The notes under the pieces are model-generated. The model saw only the letters and a list, made by a program, of their open reading frames with translations, was not told the DNA's origin and ran no database searches. The position numbers were made by a program, and so were the translations under genes. 64,000 nt of DNA from Sciurus carolinensis (taxonomy: Eukaryota; Chordata; Mammalia; Rodentia; Sciuridae): assembly GCF_902686445.1 (NCBI RefSeq), contig NC_062218.1:12437015-12501014 (forward strand), given 5' to 3'. This document shows, one piece after another, positions 10,568 through 18,958 of the stretch; the stretch's first letter is position 1, and each line of letters starts with the position of its first letter.

Positions 10568-11373
10568 CCTTGACATCGCCCATCGAGTACCAGAGGAACC
10601 ACAGCGGGGGCGGCGGCAGTGGCAGCGGGGGCAGCAGCAGCGGGGGAGGGGGCGGCGGCGGCGGGGCCTCCAGCGGTGGTGGTGGCAGCCATGGCAGTGG
10701 TCCCAGCAGCTGCAGCAGCGGCCCCAGCTCAAGCAGAAGCAGGCCCTCCCGGATCCCACAGCCTGTCAGACACCACCCCCCTGTGCTGGTCTCCTCTGCA
10801 GCCTCGAGCCAGGCAGAGGCAGACAAGATGTCAGGTATGTCTGCTCCCAGCCCCTCACTGCCTCCCCCCAGCAGCAGCCTGGCCTTTGAGGCCAGCCTCG
10901 GCCAACCCAGCAGGCTCCCTCTGAGCGGAGACTCCGAAGGTCCTGAGCGAGAAACGGAACCCATCCCCAAGATGAAGGTGCTGGAGAGCCCCAGGAAGTC
11001 CACCGGCAACACTTCTGGTGCAAGCCAAGATGGAAATGCCAAGGACGCTCGGGGGAACCTGGGCCCTCTGCCCCTGGGCAAGCCCAGGCCTGGGGCCATC
11101 TCGCCTCTGAACTCTCCTCTCTCTACCACATTCCCTTCTCCTTTCGGCAAGGAGCCCTTCCCCCCCAGCAGCCCCCTGCAGAAGGGGGGCTCCTTCTGGA
11201 GCTCCATCCCCTCCTCCCCCGCCAGCCGGCCAGGCTCCTTCACTTTCCCGGGGGACAGCGATTCCCTCCAGCGGCAGACGCATCGCCACACAGCCCCCAG
11301 CAAGGACACAGACCGCATGAGCACGTGCTCCTCAGCCAGCGAGCAGTCCGTGCAGTCCACCCAGAGCAACGGG
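10568..11373 (+). CDS. TRIO: TRIO exon w8: long Ser/Gly/Pro-rich linker between PH2 and SH3
   Basis: 806-nt exon, the largest here. It starts with two bases completing an Ala codon and ends in phase 0 (residues 247-515). After ALTSPIEYQRNHS come about 45 residues almost wholly Gly and Ser. Then follows a basic, proline-rich stretch (SRSRPSRIPQPVRHHPP), conserved islands (EPIPKMKVLESPRKS, KEPFPPSSPLQKGGSFWSS, RPGSFTFPGDSDSLQRQ) and a Ser-rich end (DRMSTCSSASEQSVQSTQS). It is disordered and probably phosphorylated. GC content is far above the neighbouring introns. Antisense open frames across it are compositional shadows. The donor is GTAAGA. Confidence 0.96.
10604..10740 (+). repeat. TRIO: Gly/Ser-coding low-complexity repeat (GGC/AGC-rich)
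   Basis: Inside the linker exon, interrupted GGC, GGG and AGC trinucleotides encode runs of up to eight Gly mixed with Ser. The reading frame is kept. Such a tract is expected to vary in length between species. Confidence 0.9.
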
Positions 11374-12436
11374 GTAAGAACGCCAGGGAGCCTGCGCCCA
11401 CCTGCCCTGCCGCCTCTGTCCCGCCAGCTCTTCTAAACCCGTGTCGCCGTCGCTCTCCACTCTGCTCCACTCCGTACTAACTCCAGCTCTCCAGCGCTGT
11501 GGGCACCGTCACCTTCTCCGGCACTCCTGTGCACTGCCCAAGTAGACACCTCTGTGGCTTCTCTGTGTGTGCAGTGTGTGTCCGTGCCCCCGGGCCTGGA
11601 CGGACGCACACAGCCACCAAGTGAATGCAGACACTTCTAACCCTTCCTGGGACCGTGGACAGCACCCGCTTTCATCTCTACTAACTTGCTCCTTGCTTTG
11701 TTCGTGTCTCCTTCATAAGAGAAAGCGTATTATTAACCTTCTGAATGCAGCATCTATCCGTCTTTTCAATTTTCCAACCAGCAAAACATCTTGGAACTTC
11801 CTTTTTTAGCCCCTGCCTTCCATGCAGTTTTTTTTTTTTTTTTGAAGGAGTCCTTTTTTCCTGCTTTCTTTCTCCTACTTAAATTGAAATCTGTACACTT
11901 TAAGCTTTTGCTCATTGCTTGGTTTTGCTCTTTTATGCCTTAAATTATCTTTGCAGCATTTTTGACTCATCCAATGGAAAAAAATTTTCCTCAAGAAAAC
12001 TTCCAACAGAAACTGAAAACAAATTAAGCTGGCAAAATGGGGGGAAGGAATCTGCCCAGTGGGGATACTTCTCCAGCCCAAGCATCGCTCTGGAGAAGAC
12101 CCTGGCCCCTGGGCACCTGGAGACCTGCTCCTGCACAGGCTGCCAGGAGTACCTGGCATCTGTCCAGCAGGGGGCGCAGCGGGCGGGCTTGAGGCTCTGT
12201 GGAGGGGTGTCGCGGCTCATTTTGCTGTCATTCACATTGTGTTCTCAAGCACAGGGTGGTTGTGCTGGGTCCCCCCATTCTATGGCTTCCTCACTGTCCC
12301 ACACAGCAGATGGCCTGGCCCGTAACACTTTCCTGAAGGCATGCGTGAGTGAATAGAACTGTTCTAATGAGTGTATGTTTGATTGCTTTATAAATTTTTA
12401 AATACATTTCCCTAAAAGGGTCTGTGTCTCTCTTTG

Positions 12437-12437
<1 letters not shown>

Positions 12438-12468
<31 letters not shown>

Positions 12469-12482
12469 TATATATATATATA
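12438..12482 (+). repeat. (TG)n/(TA)n microsatellite
   Basis: 'tgtatgtatgtgtgtgtgtg' runs into alternating 'tatata' interrupted by 'cata'. A simple intronic repeat. Confidence 0.95.
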
Positions 12483-13559
12483 AATCTAGCTTTTGCATGT
12501 CTCACCCTTTCCTCTGAACTTCTATTAATCCTGTACTTGGGTTGACTTGATCTTATCCTTTTGTACTATTTTTTGTTACTTATTTTGTTAAACTATATTT
12601 ACTTGAGGAATAACTTAAGAGGTGGGTCTTTATACGTTTATTTATACTCAAGTTTTACTCTCAAAAATAGCTGGTTGGTGCAGGGGTCATCTAGTGGACA
12701 CCCCAGATCCTCACTGTCCTCTGGAGCTAGGACACCTCCCAGCTAGGTGAAAATGCCAGGTGGCCAGTGAGATCTGAACATGACTTCAGTCAGAAAGAAG
12801 GTGCAAACAGCCTACTAACCGTTGAGTGTCTACTCAGGGTGCAGGCATGGCCTACAGCTGTGACCTTACTAACCCAGACACTTGGCAGTAAACAAAAGAG
12901 GAATCTTCGGGAGTCTTCCGACCACTGCCCCCAGGCACGACCAGTGCTGGCCATCTCTGGACACTCCTGAGTAGATCTGGATAGGGAGGCCTCAACCCAG
13001 CTCCACCCAAGGCATTCACCTGAGACAACAGGTAGCACATGGTCCACAGAGTTTTAGGTTAGGAAAGTTACCTTTGCTTTCTGTCTCACACTTTTCCTTT
13101 GTGGTAGGTAACCTGGGAAGGGAAATTGTCAAGAGTGTTTTAGGTGAATCAAAAGGCCTTACAGAAATGGCCTGGGCACCTGGGGAAAACGCCAGAGGCC
13201 CAAAGCAGGGATTTGAAAATGCCCTCCTCTGGTCCTGATCAGAATTTCAGTTCAAAGGAGCTATTGCCCAGCTGCCTCTGATTGAGCTCCCAGGCCTCTG
13301 GCAGATCAGCCAGAAGCCTCCTTCCCCCTGAGCACTTCTGTGGCGCTGTCTGTGGTTACAGCCAAACAGCCATGCCTAGTCCGGGGTCCAGGTCCTTCCT
13401 CCCCCTCTAGATAGGCACCTTCTGCCAAGTTCTGTTGAAGCCAGACCAGGCGGAGTAAATGTGAATCAACCCAAAGCACGACTGTCGCGCTTCCTGTGAC
13501 TCTGTGGCCTGGCCTTTCCACCTGCACCACCTGGGCAGCATTAGAGGCGCACGCACTTG

Positions 13560-13745
13560 GAGGTCACTCCCAGCCCTGCCATTCTCTCGCTGGCTGGTGA
13601 TCTGTGCATCTCACTTCTCTCACACTCTGAGAGGCTGGTGTCATGCCCACTGGCAAGGTGGTTGTGAGAATTAAGAGAGCGATCTGAAATTCCTAACACA
13701 GCCTGGCGCATAGGCTGTGTTTAGAAAATGCTAATAGCTATGATT
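13560..13745 (+). repeat. MIR SINE, sense
   Basis: It shows the 3' part in order: 'ggtggttgtgagaattaaga', 'aattcctaacacagcctggc', 'gcataggctgtg', 'aaatgctaatagctatgatt'. This corresponds to the MIR consensus 'gttgtgaggattaaatgag..cctggcacatag..aatgttagctatta'. Confidence 0.8.
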
Positions 13746-13911
13746 ATGGTGGCAAAATACTCAGGTGATAGCTTGGTATGATATATTACCCAAAGCAGCT
13801 ATGTCACAGATGTTTTCTGTTTATATTTTCTTGGCCCTATAACCTTAAAACTATAGGACGTTACCATTTATGTCAAAATATTAAAGTACATACTTAAAGT
13901 ATAAAATAAAG

Positions 13912-14004
13912 GGCTGGGGAGATAGCTCAGCCGGTAGAGTGCTTGCCTCGCAAGCACAAGGCCCTGAGTTCGATCCCCAGTACCGGGAAAAAAAAAAAAA
14001 AAAG
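13912..14004 (+). mobile_element. young ID SINE, sense, with 13-bp target-site duplication
   Basis: It is a near-perfect ID copy: A-box 'agctcagccggtagagtgc', 'ttgcctcgcaagcacaagg', B-box 'gttcgatccc' and an A-run of about 17. The direct repeat GTATAAAATAAAG flanks it (13899-13911 and 14005-14017). The two internal Pol III boxes are intact. Confidence 0.95.
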
Positions 14005-15538
14005 GTATAAAATAAAGTATATAAAGAAGTAGGCAGAGACCGAAGGCTGAGATGCTTGGCACCCATTCAGCTGAAGGGTCACCGGCAAGTACTGCCTGTT
14101 TATGAGGAACAGGAACAAGCAGACCCCTCCTGGCAGAGATGGGCAGCAGCTCCATCTCCTTCTATCTAAATAGCCTCTGCAGCTCCAAGTGCGTAGTCCT
14201 GATCCCTGGACTTCCCAGGGGCTGACTTACTGGCTTTCCCAGGCTTAGCCTCACAGAAGGGCGAGAGGGTCTGGCAGGCGTCCCCTCCACCGTCTAGGGA
14301 CAGTGGTCAGCAGTCTGCTTCAGCACGTCCTGACACCAGCTTCATAGACAGGGCTGAGAGCAGGTGTGTCAGGGTTTGTCTCCTGCCCAGGGGCCTGAGA
14401 GCCCGGAAGGGGCTGGTGCCTTTGGAGTCCTGGATGTCATGGGAGCATTTGAGAACAAGCTCATGGAGACAGAAGTCTAGATGCCATTTTCCACATCCTA
14501 ACTTGATAGAGGGAACACAGGCAGGAGTAGCTCAGGACTTGGCAGTGGTCTCAACTCCATTTCTCCTACCCTGGAAGAGTAGGTCACTTTCTAAATAAGA
14601 GCTAGGTGCAGATAACTGCCATTTGTTTCTATTCAGCTTACATTCCTTGGCTTGTGGGCCTGAGTAGGTAGCCTGAAGAAATGATCTCTGTTTACAGTCC
14701 TGGCTCTTGACCGAGTCACCCAACAGATATGGAGTGCCTACCGTACGTCAGTGACTGGGTACTGCAGGATGAGGGCAGGGTAGGCATCCCCACACCCCAC
14801 CTAAGGGTCTCTTCCCAGAGTTTAAGTTGCAGCACCAGAGGCAAGGAGTCCTGTGATGCTTCACCACGTGTTCTCATGGCAACAGTGCCCTGGGGCCAGT
14901 GGGATCATGCAGCAGTGGGGGGACCACCCACCAAGGGCAAATAAAGGAGGCAAGCAACTAAGAGCAGAAGAGCAGCTGATTCGCTCCACATCAGGTGTTC
15001 CACATTCTTTATGAAAGGAAAGGACAGAGATGGTTAGGCAGGATAGCAGCCCGTGATCCTGGAATACATGTTCCCAGTGAACATTTTATCTGGAAGATTT
15101 GGTGATGTCTTCCTTATCCAATCTGATGGGCAGTGAGCTTTTTTCTTCGACACTTTTAAATTTAACACGGAACAGTAACATCACCGTGTTTCGTTAGTAA
15201 TTACCCAGCGTGGCTTCAGCTTCAGGACTCAGCCTCTTCTGGGAGGGCACAAGGAGGACGGACTATAACAGCATCAAGCTTCCAAGAGGCATTGTTATGG
15301 CAGTGGTGTTGTTAAGATTGTGTCTAAATCAGTATCCACAGAAATCCTGGTTTTCACTTATTGAAAAAGATGTGCTAAGTTAGGCAGAGCACATAAAGGA
15401 AAAGTTGGAAGTATCTCCACGTCTGTCTGGTGAGCCCCGCTCCGGGGCCTGGTGCTGCGGTGCACTCACCAGTAACATCCCGTCGGCTCTCCGCTCAGTT
15501 CCCATCTGCCTTTTTTTCTTCATCTGCCCCCTCTACAG

Positions 15539-15786
15539 AGTGAAAGTAGCAGCAGTAGCAACATCTCCACCATGTTGGTGACACACGATTACACGGCAGT
15601 GAAGGAGGATGAGATAAATGTCTATCAAGGAGAGGTCGTTCAAATTCTGGCCAGCAACCAGCAGAACATGTTTCTGGTGTTCCGTGCCGCCACTGACCAG
15701 TGCCCCGCAGCCGAGGGCTGGATTCCGGGCTTCGTCCTGGGCCACACCAGTGCAGGCATCGTGGAGAACCCCGATGGGACTCTCAA
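15539..15786 (+). CDS. TRIO: TRIO exon w9: second SH3 domain
   Basis: 248-nt exon, phase 0 start, residues 516-597 plus two bases of a split Lys codon. After SESSSSSNISTM comes an SH3 fold: LVTHDYTAVKEDEINVYQGE (equivalent of ALYDY and the acidic RT loop), VVQILASNQQNMFLVFRA, then EGWIPGFVLG (the W-x-P...F/V signature of the peptide-binding groove). The acceptor is CTCTACAG and the donor GTGAGT. Confidence 0.97.
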
Positions 15787-16235
15787 GTGAGTGCCGCTGG
15801 GGAAGCCAGCGCCACGTGGCAGCCGGGGAGGAGGGTCGTGCACACAGGACATCTGGACCCTGGAAGGGTGAACTGAAAGGGAAAGCTGTGCCTGTGTCCG
15901 CATGCAGATGCACCTCTCAGAAAATGGGTGGCCCCCAAACAAAGATGGAGGGTCCTTCTGTCCCTCAGATTCAGCCTAGCAGTTTCCTTTAATAATCTGC
16001 ATTTAAAGAAACACATGGCTTTTTCAGGTCACAAATCAGTCCCTGGAGGTTTTGGGTGGAGGAGAGGACCCCTGTCAGGAAGTATGCCGGGAACATCACG
16101 AAGACACTTGTTTTCTGGGCTGCAGGGAAAGGCCTATGTGATCCTTTTACCATCCGTCCTTACATACCGGAAGATTAATTCAGTTAAAGAAACTTGAAAC
16201 TGGGTTTTCTGCATTAAATGGTTGGTTTTGTTGTT

Positions 16236-16420
16236 TGGTTGGTTTTTATACCCGGAATTGAATCCAGGGCCACTTAACCACTGAGCCACATCCCTGGCCC
16301 TTTTTATATTTTATTTTAAGACCTCACTAAGCTGCTGAGGCTGCCTTTGAACTTGTGATCCTCCTGCCTGAGCCTCCCAAGTCTCTGGGATCACAGGCAT
16401 GAACCACGGCACCCAGCTAA
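16236..16420 (-). mobile_element. B1/ID composite SINE, antisense
   Basis: 'attgaatccagggccactta', 'accactgagccacatcc' (ID part), then 'ttgaacttgtgatcctcctg' and 'tgggatcacaggcatgaacc' (B1 part), all reversed. Moderately diverged. Confidence 0.9.
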
Positions 16421-16827
16421 ATGTTATCTTAAAAGAATCAGTGCTGGTTTTTAAAGCTTGTCCCTTTCCTGAATCTTCTTGAAATGTGCACCGTGCTAAA
16501 GGCCAACCAAATGATTTCTAGGACTTGAACTGTTACAGAACTTTGTGATTTTTGACATTTCCAAAACACTGGACACAATGGCTGTGACAGGGTCTCAATG
16601 ACAACCTGTGAATTTAGTACATACACCACCCACTTGCTGCACAAGCCATCCTCCTGCCCCATGACGGTCCCTTGTCCTATTTCTCCTTGATGCACAGAGA
16701 GTTGACTGTAATACATTGGTCAAGAATTAGGTCTTAGAGTTTTTCATATGTCAATTACAATAAGTGCACTTAAAAGATCTAAAAGTCACATTTTACATTT
16801 GTTTTTCTCACAATTTTTCTTAAGCCC

Positions 16828-17169
16828 TATATTAGGGTTCTTTAGAGAAACAAACAATAGGGAGTAGAGAGAAAGAGAGAGATTTATTATAAGGAGTTGG
16901 CTTATGCAGCTGTAGAGACTGGGAAGTCCAAATTCCAACAGTGTAGATGAGTCTGAGGCAGTCTGCTAGAGAATTGCCTCTTGCTAGAGAAGATAGATTT
17001 CTCATTCCAGTCCTGCCTTTGCCTAGACAAGGGAATCCTATTAGGATTAAGGGAGAACAATCGCTTTACCAATTTAAATGATCGTCTCAGTGAGAAACAC
17101 CCAGAACGTTTGACCAAACATCTATGCACCCTGTGGCCTGGCAAGGTTGTTACAAAATTAACCATCACA
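16828..17169 (-). mobile_element. ancient LTR-like interspersed repeat, antisense
   Basis: It begins 'ttagggttctttagagaaac' and ends 'aaaattaaccatcaca', with 'gagatttattataaggagtt' inside. These are the two ends of a widespread mammalian repeat. TTTATT on this strand would be AATAAA on the other. The same family recurs at 57013-57480. I cannot name the subfamily with confidence. Confidence 0.6.
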
Positions 17170-17307
17170 GACATCTTTATATTTTAATCCTTAAAGTTTG
17201 AGTTTAGACATTATTGGCTTTGTCTCCCATTTCTCGGGTATCAGTGGAGAGTTGGGTGGGGATCACTGTTACTGAAGGGTCAACGTCCTGCTTCTCTGAT
17301 GCTCTCA

Positions 17308-17360
17308 GGTGTCATTTGCTGAACGTTGGGAAGGCACAATGCTAAGAGCTCTTTCTCTCC
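17308..17360 (+). repeat. MIR-like fragment next to a splice acceptor
   Basis: 'atttgctgaacgttgggaag' followed by 'gcacaatgctaagagct' resembles the MIR/MIR3 motif 'atttactgagc..ccaggcactgtgctaagcgct'. It runs to within a few bases of the pyrimidine tract of the next exon. Short, so tentative. Confidence 0.45.
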
Positions 17361-17364
17361 CTAG

Positions 17365-17503
17365 GAAGTCAACATCTTGGCACACAGCACTCCGTTTAAG
17401 GAAAAAATCTGAGAAAAAAGATAAAGACGGCAAAAGGGAGGGCAAGTTAGAGAATGGTTATCGGAAATCCCGGGAAGGGCTCAGCAACAAGGTATCCGTG
17501 AAG
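17365..17503 (+). CDS. TRIO: TRIO exon w10: basic linker between SH3 and Ig
   Basis: 139-nt exon. The first base completes a Lys codon, residues 598-644, ending in phase 0. The product is strongly basic (KSTSWHTALRLRKKSEKKDK, KSREGLSNKVSVK) and probably disordered. The acceptor is TCTCCCTAG and the donor GTGAGT. Confidence 0.96.
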
Positions 17504-18163
17504 GTGAGTGAGCTCCTCAGGCGCCTGTGTTGTCCCTCGTGAGCAAGGAGGGAGAGACGCTGCAGACCACAGGCTGCACTTGCTGGGGAATGCCCTCCTG
17601 CACCGCGCCGTCCACCTGCCCCGTGAGCAGCGCCCCAGGCTGTAGGAAGTCCTCGGGTGAAGCACAGAGACTAGACTTTCAGAGACAGAGTGCAAAGACG
17701 CTGCAGCTCAGACTTCCTCGTTCTCAGAGGGAGAGTGAGAAGATGCAGGTTCAGTGACTTTAATGAATTCCCTGGGAGGTGGCCTCTGTCAGCACGAAGC
17801 CTCTATAATCAGGTTGCCTGTACCCCGTGGGAGTTCTGCCTGGAGAAAAAGATCTCCTGAAAGAGACCCCAAGCCACCCTGGGGCAGCACTCTGGCCCTT
17901 CTTCATTAGGAAAGGCTCGAGGACCAGCTGGACTAACCCATTAGAGTAAGAATCTCTGAGTTCAAGGACTGTGTTTGTGGGTAGGAAGGAAAAACTCACC
18001 AAATGAGCAGCAGCGAATGGTGGTCTGTGTGGATTGACACCCGGGCAGCCAGGGCGTATTTCTGTTCATCTTCCAAAAGGAAGTGCAGCCCTGGAATCAG
18101 AGTAGTCTACCTGAAAATAGCTCACATTCTTGGTTAATACCTTATTTGCCTTTTCCATTTCAG
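17504..18163 (+). other. TRIO: TRIO intron w10-w11
   Basis: 660-nt unique-looking intron. No repeat or RNA gene recognised. Confidence 0.8.
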
Positions 18164-18191
18164 CTTCTCAACCCCAACTACATTTATGACG
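18164..18191 (+). CDS. TRIO: TRIO exon w11: 28-nt microexon
   Basis: It encodes residues 645-653 (LLNPNYIYD) and the first base of a split Val codon. The acceptor is TTCCATTTCAG and the donor GTGAGT. Because 28 is not a multiple of three, skipping it would shift the frame before the Ig and kinase domains. The peptide precedes the Ig domain and matches TRIO/Kalirin. Confidence 0.95.
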
Positions 18192-18397
18192 GTGAGTTCT
18201 ACCATTTTTCCTCTAGTCTTAAAAGTTCGTGGGTCTACAGAGCATTTCAGAACACTCAGGTACCACCTCTGGAGAGGGGTTCCTGTGATGCTGTGGGCTT
18301 GGGCAGCACCTTAGGTCTTACTAGTTCCTTGGGGATGTCGGGGGTGTGGGAGAGGAGCTAAGGGTGACTGACTTTGACCAACTTGTTTCTGCTGCAG

Positions 18398-18560
18398 TTC
18401 CCCCAGAATTCGTCATCCCGTTGAGTGAGGTCACGTGTGAGACAGGGGAGACCGTTGTTCTTAGATGTCGCGTCTGTGGCCGCCCCAAGGCCTCAATCAC
18501 CTGGAAGGGCCCTGAACACAACACCTTGAACAACGATGGCCACTTCAGCATCTCCTACAG
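18398..18560 (+). CDS. TRIO: TRIO exon w12: Ig-like domain, first half
   Basis: 163-nt exon (residues 654-707 plus two bases of a Ser codon). It encodes VPPEFVIPLSEVTCETGET, the B-strand Cys in VVLRCRVCGRP (codon at 18466) and the core Trp in SITWKG. This is an I-set immunoglobulin domain of the kind found next to titin-like kinases. The acceptor is GCTGCAG and the donor GTGAGG. Confidence 0.97.
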
Positions 18561-18836
18561 GTGAGGGCCCACTCTGGGGGCTTCGCTGGCCGGGAGCACA
18601 GTCTTGCTGCATGGTGAGTGGAAATGCCTCTCGACTGTGAGGGGCATCCATTTCCGTGGACACCTGCAGCACCCGGCCTGTTTATGAGGGCGGGATCCCA
18701 CCCACACGTGCAGTGCAAGCCACTTAAATTCCTCACAAGTGCTGGATCTCCTAACTGCCTGCGGCCTGGGGGGGGTCAGAACCAGTGCCCAGGGTGCTGA
18801 ACGTTCTGATGCCCAGTGTGTCCTTGTGTGTGGCAG

Positions 18837-18958
18837 TGACTTGGGGGAGGCTGCTCTGAAGATCATTGGAGTGACCACAGAAGATGATGGCATCTACACG
18901 TGTATTGCTGTGAACGACATGGGTTCGGCCTCATCTTCAGCCAGCCTGAGGGTTCTAG
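18837..18958 (+). CDS. TRIO: TRIO exon w13: Ig-like domain, second half
   Basis: 122-nt exon (residues 708-748 plus the first base of a Gly codon). It carries the F-strand signature EDDGIYTCIAVNDMGSASS, with the partner Cys at 18901, then ASLRVL. The acceptor is GTGTGGCAG and the donor GTAAGC. It is 276 nt from the first Ig half. Confidence 0.97.

Larger units (their letters stand above)
11374..15538 (+). other. TRIO: TRIO intron w8-w9 (4.2 kb)
   Basis: The frame of the preceding exon stays open for 20 more codons into this intron (stop TAA at 11434-11436, see findings). Contents: a T15 run near 11829, a TG/TA microsatellite (12438-12482), a MIR (about 13560-13745) and a young ID SINE (13911-14004). 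The stretches 11850-12430, 12490-13490 and 14020-15538 show no recognised gene or repeat. Confidence 0.8.
15787..17364 (+). other. TRIO: TRIO intron w9-w10
   Basis: 1.58-kb intron. It carries an antisense B1/ID composite (16236-16420), an antisense LTR-like repeat (16828-17169) and a MIR-like fragment ending at the next acceptor. 15787-16235 has nothing recognisable. Confidence 0.8.

Noticed and set aside
10163..10573. 136-codon open frame overlapping the acceptor of the linker exon
   Set aside because: Intronic GC-rich sequence. The conserved protein starts cleanly at the CAG acceptor and the peptide upstream has no resemblance to TRIO.
10356..11369. 337-codon antisense open frame across the TRIO linker exon
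   Set aside because: It mirrors a GC-rich Gly/Ser/Pro-coding exon on the + strand. Leu/Pro/Ser runs are the reverse reading of GGC/AGC repeats and there is no independent support.
11919..12356. Possible alternative TRIO exon after 'tttgcag' at about 11956
   Set aside because: Joined in the phase of the preceding exon it meets a stop after two codons (HF*). The open frame in the other phase cannot be spliced in frame from the linker exon.
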